Below are positions 26,377-37,000 of a DNA stretch of 64,000 bases, piece after piece. The stretch spans positions 62,001 through 126,000 of the forward strand of contig CBDIHK010000024.1 in the NCBI GenBank assembly GCA_965279005.1, written 5' to 3'. Origin of the DNA: Planctobacterium sp965279005. GTDB lineage: Bacteria; Pseudomonadota; Gammaproteobacteria; Enterobacterales; Alteromonadaceae. The stretch's first letter is position 1. Each line of letters starts with the position of its first letter. The notes beneath the pieces are model-generated. The model saw nothing but the letters and a program-made list of their open reading frames with translations. It was not told the DNA's origin and did no database searches. The translations under genes were made by a program, and so were the position numbers.

Positions 26377-26513
26377 CACGGAGTTTTATGTCCTTATTAT
26401 TGAAGCGTGAGTGAGTGCTAATTAATAAATTTTCGTTGAGTGATTTACGGTTTTTGGTTTCTTTCCGGCAATTCATGGGCTATGTTGCACCTCGCAAATC
26501 AGGATTCTAATTA

Positions 26514-26900
26514 ATGAAACGATATTTTTTACTTTTATGTTGTATATTTTTGGCACCTGCCGTAACGGCCGAGGTAACCAGGGCGCAGCTAACCAGCCAA
26601 GTACAAGACAAAGAGCCGGTGAATGATTTGGGTAGGCTAGTCATTGGTGAACCCGGCCAGGTAACAACGGTGTTTTTCTTCAGCCAGATCCAAAACTTAG
26701 CAGACCAAACGGTGAGCCATGTCTGGTTGTTGGATGATGTCGAACAAGCCAGGGTAGAGCTAGATATAGGTTCGATGAATTGGCGCACTTTCTCTAGTAA
26801 ACGTTTACACGCGCCCACTCAAGGGGAGTGGATAATCCAGATCTGGCACGGCCAAAAACTGCTGTATGAACATCAGTTTGACTATCGACTGACACGATAA
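26514..26900 (+). CDS. DUF2914 domain protein, exported
   Basis: 128 residues. A signal peptide (about 1-19, MKRYFLLLCCIFLAPAVTA) precedes a beta-rich domain matching DUF2914: HVWLLDDVEQARVELDIG, WRTFSSKRL and GEWIIQIWHGQKLLYEHQF. Function is unknown; related domains sit at the C-terminus of membrane proteins. It is 48 bp upstream of hemC on the same strand and may share its transcript. Confidence 0.75.
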   Translation: MKRYFLLLCCIFLAPAVTAEVTRAQLTSQVQDKEPVNDLGRLVIGEPGQVTTVFFFSQIQNLADQTVSHVWLLDDVEQARVELDIGSMNWRTFSSKRLHAPTQGEWIIQIWHGQKLLYEHQFDYRLTR

Positions 26901-26948
26901 TTATTGACTAATTAGTTATCAAGCATGGCCAAACAAAGAGTAATACCG

Positions 26949-27869
26949 ATGAAAAAAACAATAAGAATCGCAACTCGTAAAAGCCCGCTCGCCATGTGGC
27001 AAGCTGAATATGTGCGCAACCAATTGTTGCAACATCATCCGAGCCTAATTGTCGATTTGGTACCCATGGTCACCAAGGGCGACAAAATCCTCGATACACC
27101 CTTGGCAAAGGTTGGTGGAAAAGGCTTGTTCATTAAAGAACTAGAAATCGCGATGCAAAATGGAGAAGCTGATTTGGCGGTGCATTCAATGAAAGATGTG
27201 CCGGTCGAACTGCCTGAGGGCTTTGCTATCCATGCCATCTGCGAACGCGAAAACCCACAAGATGCGTTTGTCTCCAATTTGTTTGCTTCAATCCAGGATT
27301 TACCTAATGGCAGTGTGGTAGGTACATCTAGCTTGAGGCGGCAAAGCCAGTTGCGGGCAATCCGGCCGGATTTACGGATCAAAGACCTGCGGGGTAATGT
27401 CAATACTAGGCTGGCCAAATTGGATGCGGGCGATTACGACGCTATTATCCTAGCGGCAGCTGGCTTGCTTAGGTTGGGCATGGAACAACGCATCGCCCAG
27501 TACATCGATACTAACATCTTGCTTCCAGCAGTGGGGCAAGGGGCTGTAGGCATTGAATGCCGCAGCGACGACAGCGAACTAATTGCGCTATTGCAACCAC
27601 TGCACCACAGGAAGACCGCAATTAGGGTCACGGCCGAACGGGCGATGAATAGCACTTTACAAGGCGGTTGCCAGGTGCCAATCGCGAGTTTTGCTGTTCT
27701 CGAAGATGACCAGGTATACCTACAAGGCCGGGTTGCATCAGTGGATGGCCATAAACTGCTAAAAGCCGCTGGCAGAGCCGGTCCAGATGAAGCCCAGAGC
27801 CTAGGCCAACAAGTCGCAAATGACCTGCTGCGCCAGGGGGCTGACGTAATCTTGGAACAATTGCTCTAG
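26949..27869 (+). CDS. hemC: Porphobilinogen deaminase (hydroxymethylbilane synthase)
   Basis: 306 residues. It condenses four porphobilinogens to hydroxymethylbilane in tetrapyrrole synthesis. Marks: IATRKSPLAMWQAEYV, KGLFIKELE, DLAVHSMKDVP, GTSSLRRQSQL, LRGNVNTRL and the cofactor cysteine in GGCQVPI. Two starts are possible: ATG at 26925 with no ribosome site, and ATG at 26949 with AAAGAG upstream; the second matches the family N-terminus and is used. It leads the hemCDXY operon. Confidence 0.96.
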   Translation: MKKTIRIATRKSPLAMWQAEYVRNQLLQHHPSLIVDLVPMVTKGDKILDTPLAKVGGKGLFIKELEIAMQNGEADLAVHSMKDVPVELPEGFAIHAICERENPQDAFVSNLFASIQDLPNGSVVGTSSLRRQSQLRAIRPDLRIKDLRGNVNTRLAKLDAGDYDAIILAAAGLLRLGMEQRIAQYIDTNILLPAVGQGAVGIECRSDDSELIALLQPLHHRKTAIRVTAERAMNSTLQGGCQVPIASFAVLEDDQVYLQGRVASVDGHKLLKAAGRAGPDEAQSLGQQVANDLLRQGADVILEQLL

Positions 27870-27883
27870 GTACAGGCCACAAA

Positions 27884-28639
27884 ATGGCTAACGTATTATT
27901 GGTACGCAGCGCTACAAAATGTGCTTTGAGCGCGCAGTATCTGGAACAGCGGGGAATTAAAGTAGTCCCTTGGCCATTGCAGGCGATTGAATTGCTCAGC
28001 CCACCAAATGCCCTGGTGGCCAACAGTTTGAAACAGGCCGATTTGGTCATTGCGGTTAGCAGCAACGCCGTACAACAGTTAAAGAATTATCAGTCTTATA
28101 TAAAGCCAGATGTCCCAGCTATAGCTGTCGGTAATGCTACTGCCAAGGCGCTAAGGCATTTTTATAAGAATACAAGTGTGCCGAATACCCACAACAGCGA
28201 GGGTATTGTTGGGCTATACCAACAAGAATTTGGCAGCATTGTCAATGTGCTCATATTAAAGGGGCGGGCAGGTCGCAATTACTTGCAGCAAACGTTGGCC
28301 CAGCTGGGGGCTAACGTCCGTACACTTTCGCTGTACCAGAGGCGCCAAGTGCCGGTAGAAAGTTTAGCAAAAGCCAATTGGCAGTTGCTGACACATATCG
28401 TTGTTACCAGCGGAGAGTTGCTAACCCTATTGTTGCCGCTGGTGCCAGCTGCAGCGAAGCAAAGGTTAACTTGGCTAGTAATTGGTGAGCGGGTGGCGAA
28501 ACTTGCCAAGCAATCTGGTATAACTAAGATTGAAATATGCGGAACCAGTGATCCGAGCATTTATTCAGCCTTGAACCGTTCAATGAGGAAAGCGCATGGC
28601 GGAGCAATCCGAACCGGGCAAGAACCAAACCGACAATAA
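27884..28639 (+). CDS. hemD: Uroporphyrinogen-III synthase
   Basis: 251 residues. It closes and inverts ring D of hydroxymethylbilane. The family is weakly conserved, but the two-domain pattern is clear: LVRSATKC at the N-terminus, ADLVIAVSSNAVQQL, AIAVGNATAKAL, LILKGRAGRNYL, LSLYQRR and the late VIGERVAKLAKQSG. The gene follows hemC by 14 bp and overlaps hemX by 44 bp, so its place supports the call. The ribosome site is weak and coupling to hemC is likely. Confidence 0.92.
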   Translation: MANVLLVRSATKCALSAQYLEQRGIKVVPWPLQAIELLSPPNALVANSLKQADLVIAVSSNAVQQLKNYQSYIKPDVPAIAVGNATAKALRHFYKNTSVPNTHNSEGIVGLYQQEFGSIVNVLILKGRAGRNYLQQTLAQLGANVRTLSLYQRRQVPVESLAKANWQLLTHIVVTSGELLTLLLPLVPAAAKQRLTWLVIGERVAKLAKQSGITKIEICGTSDPSIYSALNRSMRKAHGGAIRTGQEPNRQ

Positions 28640-29852
28640 GCAACAGCCCCAAAAAAATCCACAAGGATTTGATAGTCCAGGGCAACATGAACCTGAGGCC
28701 AAACCAAGCAAGCATGATAAGGCTGCAAAAACAACTGCACAGGATGCACAAAGCCCTTCAATGCAGGAAGCTAAAGTGAAGCCAACGCAAAGCATTGCCA
28801 AAAATCGCAGTGCGAACCCAAGCAATGCCAAGGGCAGCCATGGCATCCTATTATGGTTCCTGGGCGTTGTTAACTTCATCCTTATTGCTGGCATTGGTGC
28901 TACGGGCTATATGGGTTATCAACACTGGCAGCAATTCACGGAATCGCAACGGCTGCAACTGGAGGCGGGCCAAAGGCAACAGGCACAGGAACAGAGGACT
29001 GCCCTTACTGGGCTGACGACCCAACTGTCAAATTCAGAAAAAAGCTTACAATCGCGCTTGGCACAGCAAGATCAAAAAATAGCAGAGCAAACCCAACTAT
29101 TTAGCGAGTTCCAAGGGCGGCGGCCGGGGGATTGGGTATTGGCGGAAGCCAGCTATTTGGTGCGGCTTGCCGGCAGAAAAGTTTTTATCGACCAAGACCT
29201 AAATACCGCACTGGCACTTTTACATGAGGCCGATTCCCATGTGGCCAGCCTGCAGCGCCCCAGTTTATTGCCTGTGCGCCAGGCTATTGCTGGCGATATC
29301 CAGCTACTCAAGTCATTACAGGCTATTGACGAAACTGATATTGCTTTGCAACTTGCCGCAATGGTAAACCAAAGTAGCCTAGTGCCGTTTGCAAGCCCCG
29401 AAGTGTATTATCAGGCTACGCAAAAGCAGCCAACGCAGTCCATAGAAGATGCCGGTTATAACTTGGGGATAGTTTGGGATTGGATCAAGCGCAACATCAT
29501 TACTTATGAACGTTTGGAACAACCAATCAAGCCTTACATCGATGGCCGTAGGCAGCTGTTGATTCGGACTAACTTTAAAACCCAGTTGCAAATCGCACAA
29601 CTGGCCATTTTGCGGGATGACCTTAAGCTGTTCCAGATTGCGCTTGGCCAAGCACAGGCGGAACTCGACAATTTTGACACCCAAAATGAGGCGGTAATGG
29701 CGCTGTCAAATGGTATAAATACCCTGCTGGCATTACCGCAACAAAGTGAGCTACCGGCCACCCTGCACTCGGTTGAAGCACTTGCAGCCGCTATAGCCCA
29801 AAGCACTTTGCCTGCCAAGGTGCAAGCAACGTCGGAGGACTACAATGGTTAG
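28596..29852 (+). CDS. hemX: HemX family membrane protein
   Basis: 418 residues. A basic, Gln/Lys/Pro-rich cytoplasmic tail (1-85), one membrane helix (about 87-108, ILLWFLGVVNFILIAGIGATGYMGY region), a Gln-rich coiled coil (110-175) and a globular periplasmic-side domain with ADWVLAEASYLVRLAGRK-like sequence. Once annotated as uroporphyrin-III methyltransferase, the family lacks that enzyme's fold; its role with HemY is unclear. The GAGGAAAG ribosome site lies inside hemD, which it overlaps. Confidence 0.9.
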   Translation: MAEQSEPGKNQTDNKQQPQKNPQGFDSPGQHEPEAKPSKHDKAAKTTAQDAQSPSMQEAKVKPTQSIAKNRSANPSNAKGSHGILLWFLGVVNFILIAGIGATGYMGYQHWQQFTESQRLQLEAGQRQQAQEQRTALTGLTTQLSNSEKSLQSRLAQQDQKIAEQTQLFSEFQGRRPGDWVLAEASYLVRLAGRKVFIDQDLNTALALLHEADSHVASLQRPSLLPVRQAIAGDIQLLKSLQAIDETDIALQLAAMVNQSSLVPFASPEVYYQATQKQPTQSIEDAGYNLGIVWDWIKRNIITYERLEQPIKPYIDGRRQLLIRTNFKTQLQIAQLAILRDDLKLFQIALGQAQAELDNFDTQNEAVMALSNGINTLLALPQQSELPATLHSVEALAAAIAQSTLPAKVQATSEDYNG

Positions 29853-31017
29853 GCTGTTACTGGCTTTATCCTTTGTCCTGGCTTGTGTTTTGGTTGGGAT
29901 GGTGTGGGGGCCGCAAATATTGGAGTACAAAGGCTATGTGTTGATCACCCATGGTTTGTGGAAAATTGAACTGACCATCTTTTCATTAGTGCTGTTTATT
30001 GGATTAACTTATTTTCTAATTTGGTTTTCATTGCGCATTGTCGCCACGTTGCTCGCTATGGGCAATTGGTCGGTATCGTTTTTAAGTGCGTTTGGTGAGC
30101 GCAAGCAGCGCAATACCTTCCGCAAAGGCATGCTGGCCTATTATGCGGGCGATTTTGCCCAAGCACAAAAGGCGCTTGGCAGCGTCAAGCCCGTGTTGTT
30201 TGATGGCTTGCCGTTGTTGGCTTTAGCCAGCATAAAACAACAACAAAATGACACTACGAAACAATGCGAGTATCTCACCCAGGCACAGAGCATTGAAGAA
30301 AGCCAAGTGGCGGCCACCTTCGCCCTAACCCAGATGGCGTTGGCAACGCACAATTTTCCCCTGGCGCAACAGTACATTGATAGCTTGGCTGCAGAACAGC
30401 AGATGTTGCCGCAGGCCATAAAGGCGAAAGCACAGATACTGGCTAGCGCTGGTAAATGGCGTGAACTGCAGCAGAATTTACCACAGTGGAAAAAGCAGTT
30501 GCCTAAAGCTGACTTCCAAAAACTAAATACCCAGACAGAACTCAACCTTTACGCTGAAATTGCCAGCAAGTCTGGCGCAAATGAACTCAAGCAAGCCTGG
30601 GAGCAACAGCCGAGAAAAATTAAAAAGGACCTTGCCCATCAAGTCGCATTCGTCAGCCAATTACTGCAGCAGGGATTTCATCAGGATGCAGAGGCCTACC
30701 TGGTAGATTGGCAGCCCAAGCAGTTCGTACCTGAACTCTTGCCCTTGATGGCAGAAATCAAGTTGCAAAGGCCTACACTTGCCATTAAGAAAGTTGAATC
30801 CTGGTTGAAACAGGATACGGAAAACACAGAACTATTGGCGCTATTGGGCAAATTGGCGTTTACATCAGGTGATTTAGATCTTGCGGAACGCGTCTTACAA
30901 AAACGGCTGCAGTTGGGTGACGCGAAGGCTGACAGGTTGCTGCTGGCTAAAATCAAAGAGGCAAAACAAGATACTGCTGGTGCCCTGGAGTTGTACAAGC
31001 TGGATGTCACTAGTTAG
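29845..31017 (+). CDS. hemY: HemY protein, TPR-containing membrane protein
   Basis: 390 residues with two N-terminal membrane helices (about 3-22 and 43-68) and a long helical TPR region. The motif RKGMLAYYAGDFAQAQKAL is the first TPR of the HemY_N family. Despite the name it is not protoporphyrinogen oxidase; a scaffold role at the membrane is assumed. Its ATG overlaps the end of hemX by 8 bp with CGGAGG upstream. It ends the hem operon. Confidence 0.93.
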   Translation: MVRLLLALSFVLACVLVGMVWGPQILEYKGYVLITHGLWKIELTIFSLVLFIGLTYFLIWFSLRIVATLLAMGNWSVSFLSAFGERKQRNTFRKGMLAYYAGDFAQAQKALGSVKPVLFDGLPLLALASIKQQQNDTTKQCEYLTQAQSIEESQVAATFALTQMALATHNFPLAQQYIDSLAAEQQMLPQAIKAKAQILASAGKWRELQQNLPQWKKQLPKADFQKLNTQTELNLYAEIASKSGANELKQAWEQQPRKIKKDLAHQVAFVSQLLQQGFHQDAEAYLVDWQPKQFVPELLPLMAEIKLQRPTLAIKKVESWLKQDTENTELLALLGKLAFTSGDLDLAERVLQKRLQLGDAKADRLLLAKIKEAKQDTAGALELYKLDVTS

Positions 31018-31073
31018 TATCTTGGGTAAAGCATGGAAGTATAAACGAGCAGGAAAAAGGTACGTCAACCGGT

Positions 31074-34037
31074 ATGCATGATAGCAATATGGGAAGGCTT
31101 CCCTGGGTTTTACTCGCAGCGCTAGCAGTGTTTATTGGCTTCGCTGGCTATTACCTGTTCCCGTCTGACCAAACCAGCATTGTGCAACACCCCCAAGTCG
31201 GGCATGCCTTATTGGGGGGCGTATTACTGGTGCACTTGCTGCGTATTCCAAAAGCGCAACAGACCCTTGCCGTGCAGCAGTTCTGGTTTTGTTGCCGAAG
31301 CGCTTTTTTTATCTGGGTATTCACCAAAATCGCGATCGTATTGTCAGCATCACAGCTTTGGCCAATCGCCCAATATTTCGCTGATTTTGGTTATTTTGCC
31401 TTTTATTTGGTAACACTACTGTCTTTGCGCTTCTACTCCGCATCGAAAAGTGATGCGAGGGAGAATATCAAACAGTACATGGATGTCTTTTTCATCTCGG
31501 TACTCTTTGTCTATTTGGTCGTGGTGCCAGCACAGCAAGGCTCTAACGAATTTGCCAACCATTCATCTGCGTTCTTGTTTTACATCATTTTAGATGCCTA
31601 CCTGGCACTACAGTTTTATAAACAAGCTGTCCGTGACACGGATTTAGCCTGGCGCAGACGCTTTAACACCCTAGCGCTCACTTTTCTTCTGTTTTTCTGC
31701 TTGGACAGCTTCGAGTTCCTGTTAAAAATGCAGGTATTCTCATTGGATGCCGCCCATATATGGGAGCTAGTTTGGTTTTTACCTTATTTTACTTTCGCTT
31801 GGGCATTCAGGTTTCCCATACCCAGTGCCAAGGCTGAAGCCGCAGCCCTGCCTTTGCCTAACGTTACGCCTGCGCTACTTCCTATCATGCTGCTGCCTTT
31901 GTTACATGTTGTCGGGTTTAGTGCCGGGTTGTTTGCTGCAGCCAGCCAGCCAGTACGCGCCGTCATTGTTGTCATCTGGTGTTTTGCGTTTTGGGCTGCC
32001 GATTGGTATTTGCGCAAACACCGGGTCGCGAGGCCGAACAAGGAGTTGCTTGTTTCGGCACACAATGAGCCAATCCAGCCACAAGTGAATTCAGCGGAAA
32101 TTGACTTTTTCCCATTTGCCTTTTTCCAGTTAGACCGATTAGGCCATATTGTGGTTTGCAACCAGGCGGCGGAACGGCTGTTTGGCTACAACAACAGCCA
32201 GCTGCAACACAAGTTTTTCAGTGTTTTATTGGATAAAGACGAGCCGTTGGAGCAGCTGTTGCGCTTTACTGAGTCTAGCTTTAGCAAGTCAGGCTTAGTG
32301 ACCAGCAAGGTCCATGAGGCGGTTTTCCACGACTCATCAGACAATAAGCTATCCTGTTACTTGGCCTTTAGTACTTTGCCCAACAATGGCTTGGCAGTTG
32401 CTGTAGTGGACGTATCCGGATTAAAAGCCTCGGAGGCACAGGCGCAAGCATTGCAAGAAAAGTTCTTGGCCAATATGACGCACGAGTTTAGGACACCACT
32501 TACTATCATTCTTGGCGCACTTGAACAAAGCTTGGGGCAAATGGTGGAGCCCGGCCTAAAAACACAGCTGCTGTCAGCCCAAAAGAATGGGCACTATATC
32601 TTGAAATTAGTTGACCAGCTCCTGGTGTTGTCAAAAATTACCAGCGCGCCGAAATTGGAGAAAATAACCCAGTCAGTAAGCGATACCATCATTGCCACTT
32701 GCGAACCCTTCGCTGCACTTTGCTTGCAAAAAGATATCAGGTTTCGCTATAACGCGACGAATAACCTGTATGCCGATATCCACGAAGATTCCCTTCAGCA
32801 AATACTGTCAAATTTGTTAAGCAATGCTTATAAATACACAGGTAATCAAGGAGAAATCGAGCTGTCCGCCTGTGTTGCTAATGAACAAATTGAAATTCGC
32901 ATCAGAGATTCCGGTTGTGGTATGACCGGTGCTGAAAGTGAGCAGCTGTTTGCCCGGTATCGGCGTTCAGAGGGAGCCAAGCGGGGAGCGGCATTCGGCG
33001 TTGGTATAGGGTTGTCGTTAGTCTCCGAACTGGTACAAGCCCATGGTTGGGATATTCGGGTGGAATCTACGCCGGGTAAGGGCAGCGAGTTTATTATTAC
33101 TATGCCTGTTGCTACTAGTGCGCCTAGTGATCAGGCGTTCGCCAAAGCTGTTAGCTTTGACGCAGAAGCTGTGCAGGTGCCTGGTCAGTCCAGCAGTCAA
33201 GCGTTAGCTGCGCAGGATTCGTCAGCCGCAAGCAATGAAGATATGCAAAGGCTGTTAATTATCGAAGACAACCTAGACATGCAAAGCTATTTGCAGCACC
33301 TTCTAGCAGCAGAGTACAACGTAGAAATTGTGGGTACAGGCAACGACGGTATTGCTGCTGCCAAAGCGTCGGTACCGGATATTATTATTTGCGATTTGAT
33401 GTTGCCCGATATCACCGGGTTTGACGTAGTCGACCGGGTGAAATCAGATATGGTGACTAGCCATATCCCCATCCTGATGTTGACCGCAAAAAACGACCAG
33501 CAAAGCAAGCTGACAGGCTTAAGTAAGAAAGTAGATGACTACCTAACCAAACCTTTTAACCACCAAGAACTGAGTATCCGATTGAATAACTTATTGCAAT
33601 TGCGCAAAGACTTGCAAGTGCACTTGCAGGCTAAGATAACCCAAGAAAGGCAGAATCAGCTGCGCGAGGGGGCGTTGCCTGAACAACAAGCTAGTGAGCA
33701 AGCGGCAACTAACCAGTTGGAGGCGCAATTTGTAGAAAAAATACAGGTTCTTACTGACAAGTACTACACTGACGAGAACTTTAGCCTTAGCCAGTTTGCA
33801 TCGCAAATGGCGATGAGCGAGCGGCAGCTCCAGCGCAAGCTCAATGCGGCTATGGGGATGTCTCCAAATGAGTTTTTAAGGGCTTACCGGCTGCAAAAAG
33901 CCCAGTCGCTGTTGAAACAATCGATCCCTGTAGGCATAGTCGCTGAGCGCGTAGGCTTCTCTAGCCAAGCCTATTTTACCAAGTGCTTTAAAGAGGCCTA
34001 TGCCTGCACCCCTACCGACTATTCAAAACGCCATTAA
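31074..34037 (+). CDS. One-piece hybrid two-component regulator: membrane kinase, receiver, AraC DNA-binding domain
   Basis: 987 residues. The N-terminal 305 residues hold about eight membrane helices. A PAS domain follows (about 342-450, FFQLDRLGHIVVCNQAAERLFGY), then the kinase H-box NMTHEFRTPLT with His470, ATPase boxes (NLLSNAYKYTG, DSGCGMT, GVGIGLSLV), a receiver with Asp774 in ICDLMLPD and a C-terminal AraC helix-turn-helix pair (about 890-985, FSLSQFASQMAMSERQLQRK). This is the HTCS-like architecture, better known from Bacteroidetes, but with a polytopic membrane sensor in place of a periplasmic propeller. It lies 56 bp after hemY and converges on the GGDEF gene. Target genes are unknown. 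Confidence 0.92.
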   Translation: MHDSNMGRLPWVLLAALAVFIGFAGYYLFPSDQTSIVQHPQVGHALLGGVLLVHLLRIPKAQQTLAVQQFWFCCRSAFFIWVFTKIAIVLSASQLWPIAQYFADFGYFAFYLVTLLSLRFYSASKSDARENIKQYMDVFFISVLFVYLVVVPAQQGSNEFANHSSAFLFYIILDAYLALQFYKQAVRDTDLAWRRRFNTLALTFLLFFCLDSFEFLLKMQVFSLDAAHIWELVWFLPYFTFAWAFRFPIPSAKAEAAALPLPNVTPALLPIMLLPLLHVVGFSAGLFAAASQPVRAVIVVIWCFAFWAADWYLRKHRVARPNKELLVSAHNEPIQPQVNSAEIDFFPFAFFQLDRLGHIVVCNQAAERLFGYNNSQLQHKFFSVLLDKDEPLEQLLRFTESSFSKSGLVTSKVHEAVFHDSSDNKLSCYLAFSTLPNNGLAVAVVDVSGLKASEAQAQALQEKFLANMTHEFRTPLTIILGALEQSLGQMVEPGLKTQLLSAQKNGHYILKLVDQLLVLSKITSAPKLEKITQSVSDTIIATCEPFAALCLQKDIRFRYNATNNLYADIHEDSLQQILSNLLSNAYKYTGNQGEIELSACVANEQIEIRIRDSGCGMTGAESEQLFARYRRSEGAKRGAAFGVGIGLSLVSELVQAHGWDIRVESTPGKGSEFIITMPVATSAPSDQAFAKAVSFDAEAVQVPGQSSSQALAAQDSSAASNEDMQRLLIIEDNLDMQSYLQHLLAAEYNVEIVGTGNDGIAAAKASVPDIIICDLMLPDITGFDVVDRVKSDMVTSHIPILMLTAKNDQQSKLTGLSKKVDDYLTKPFNHQELSIRLNNLLQLRKDLQVHLQAKITQERQNQLREGALPEQQASEQAATNQLEAQFVEKIQVLTDKYYTDENFSLSQFASQMAMSERQLQRKLNAAMGMSPNEFLRAYRLQKAQSLLKQSIPVGIVAERVGFSSQAYFTKCFKEAYACTPTDYSKRH

Positions 34038-34057
34038 AAGGCGACCTTCTGGCTGCG

Positions 34058-37000
34058 CTAGCTTTTTTCTATTTCTATCAGGTCGCTGACTTCACTAATA
34101 TTCTGGCAATGGATTAGCTCAGAAATATAAAGGTCGTTGATTTCCCGCTTGGGTTTTGTCACGGCACACCAGCTAATGCCGGGTTGTTTCTTGGCTAGGA
34201 ATAGTGCTTTATCAGCTAGCATAGAAACCTGATCCCAACTCATTGCCTGCGGCGCGCTTTGGTCAAAGGGATAGAATGACAAACCCATGGAGCATGTTAA
34301 GTCGATATCGTGGTCGAAGTATTTGAAGGATTCAGCGGCCACTGTATTTTTCACATCTTTAAGGAAGGATAAACTTTGGCCAACATCGTTGGCTATGCCC
34401 ACAACCATAAATTCATCGCCACCCCAACGGATCAAGTAAAAATCATCGCCCAGCGCTTTTTCCAGGGTTTGCGCCATGTGCACGATAGCGGCATCGCCGG
34501 CTGCGTGACCATAGGTGTCGTTGATTGGTTTTAAGTTGTCCATATCGATCAACAGCACTGGCATTACGTTATTTGTATCGCCCTGCTCAGGGCATAGCAG
34601 TGGCAGTTGTTGTTTCAAAAATTCGTCGAGGAAGTGCCGGTTGAAAGCCCCGGTTAGCGCATCTTCACTATGGGCGCGCTTCAGCTGGGTATTTAGGCTT
34701 TTCAGCTTTTTGTTCTGTTCTTTCAGTTCCTGGGTACGGGCTTTTACCTGGATTTCCAGCTCTTTGCGCTGTTTTTCTTCCCTTGCAAGTTTGCGCATTT
34801 GCTGGCGCAAGAACAAGAATACAGCCATGCTGAGGGCTAGTACATATAGGCTGTATGCCCAGACGGTTTGCCAGGGTGCCGGTGCTTTGCTGATGGCCAA
34901 ATTAATCTGGGGTTCGCTAAACTGGCCATCCAGGTTGGCAGCCCTGACTTGGAACTGGTAGTCGCCTGCAGGCAAGTTGGTATAGGTTGCCCGCCTAAGG
35001 TTGCCCACTTCTACCCATTCTTGGTCAAAGCCCATCAGACGATATTGGTACTGGTTCTTTTCAGGGGCGGCAAAATCCAATGCGACATAATCAAAGGACA
35101 CTAAATAATCGTTATGATAAAACGTGATTGGACTGCCATCTATGGGAATATCTTGCTTTTCATTAATAGCATAGACCGAAAGCAACTCAACAGGTGGGAT
35201 AGGAGAATCGAAGTTTAATTCCTTGGCACTAAAATGGTTATAGCCATTGATACCACCAAAATACATCACTCCTGATGCATCTTTAAATACAGCACCGACA
35301 TTAAAATCGTTTCCTTGCAATCCTTGGCTAACGTTGTAATTAGTTATGGCGAGCGTATCACTGTCTATTTTTGACAACCCTTTACCCGTTGATGCCCAGA
35401 TATTCCCGTCATCTCCTTCTGCTATGCCATAAACAACATTACTCGCCATTCCTTGAGCAGTACTAATGACTTGAAAGTTATTGGTTCTGGTGTTTCTGTC
35501 CTGATATCGCCATAAATTTATCCCTGTACCATAGGTGGCTAACCAGATATTCCCCTTCCTATCTTCATGTACGTAGGTAAGTGTATCTGAACTTAATTCA
35601 AACCCGTTGGCAGTTGATATTTGCTCAACTGATAGATCGCTAGGGGACACGATATTTAAACCGCCATCAGTCGCCAGATACAATAGGCCATCGCTGCCTT
35701 CAAACATCTGGATCACATTTTTGTTGGACAGGCCTCCACCAGTACTATCTGTGACGGGAATATTCAAAAAACCACTGTTTCCTTTCCTGCTTAAACCGCC
35801 TTGGTAGGTAGAAACCCAAATTTCACCATTACTATCTTGAATGACATCCGTCACACCATTGGAAGGCAGTGCATTGGCAGTACCATCGGATACATAGTTT
35901 TCCCAATCCTTACTATCTTTGGCTTTATAGATGAGACCTTTTGAACGTGTGCCTGCCCAAATCCCATCTTTGCGATCCACAAATATCGACATTACGCGTT
36001 CATCAGGCAATCCATCTTTAGCTCCGTACATCTCCCAGTTTTCTGAACCCGATGGTTGTTTGACGATACCGCCACCATAGGTACTAATTAATTGGGTTCC
36101 ATCACTTAATTGCGCGAAGCCCGTGATCACAGCATGATTATATTCTGGCGATATTCTTGGAATGGTATGGTTGAATTGTTTGGTCGAGGGGTCGTAACGA
36201 TTCAGTCCATTTAGCGTGCCAACCCAGATCAGATTGGCGCGATCTTGATGCAATGACAAGACGCGGTTGTTACTCAGCGAATGCACAGAGCTGCTATCGT
36301 GTTTAATGGATTCGAAGCGACCATCTTCATAGAGGCTCAGCCCTTTATCTGTACCAATCCAAATCGCGCCCGATTCCGCTTGCATTATAGTTATCACATG
36401 GTCATCCACCAATGAAAACGTGTTTTGGGGATTGTGTTGATGACGCGTTATTTTTCGCGTTGCCATGTGGTAATGGTTTAGACCACCGTCTATGGTGCCT
36501 ATCCACATGTCGCCGCTTTTATCTTTAAGTATGTAACTGACCCGGTTGGATGAAAGAGACTGCGAATGAGTTTCTTGGTGCTCTACTCGCAACCATTTTT
36601 TTGTACCAGGATGATAGATATCAATACCGTTACCATCAGTCCCAAACCACATACGCCCTAACTCATCTTGAGCTATTGCAGTCACTTTTCGGGGAGATGT
36701 GCCTACGGATTGCTGCAATGATTCAACTTCAACACCACCATCAATGGTAACGTCTAGTTTTATGATACTAGATTGGGCCGTTCCCACCCAAACATTGCCA
36801 CTAGCATCGACAAACAACCTTTCAATGTTCTGGTTTATAAATATGTCATCAGCGACAAAGGAATAATCTTCTGTGAGTGTATTGAGTCTAATTAAACCGC
36901 CATTGTCTAAACCAATCCAAAGGTCGTTATCTACCATGACCATATCAGCGACTACGTCGCCGGCACGTTTTTCACCACGCATGAACTTAAACTGGCGATA

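Noticed and set aside
28596..29852. HemX as uroporphyrinogen-III methyltransferase
   Set aside because: The protein has a membrane helix and coiled coil and lacks the SUMT/CobA motifs; the old name is not supported.
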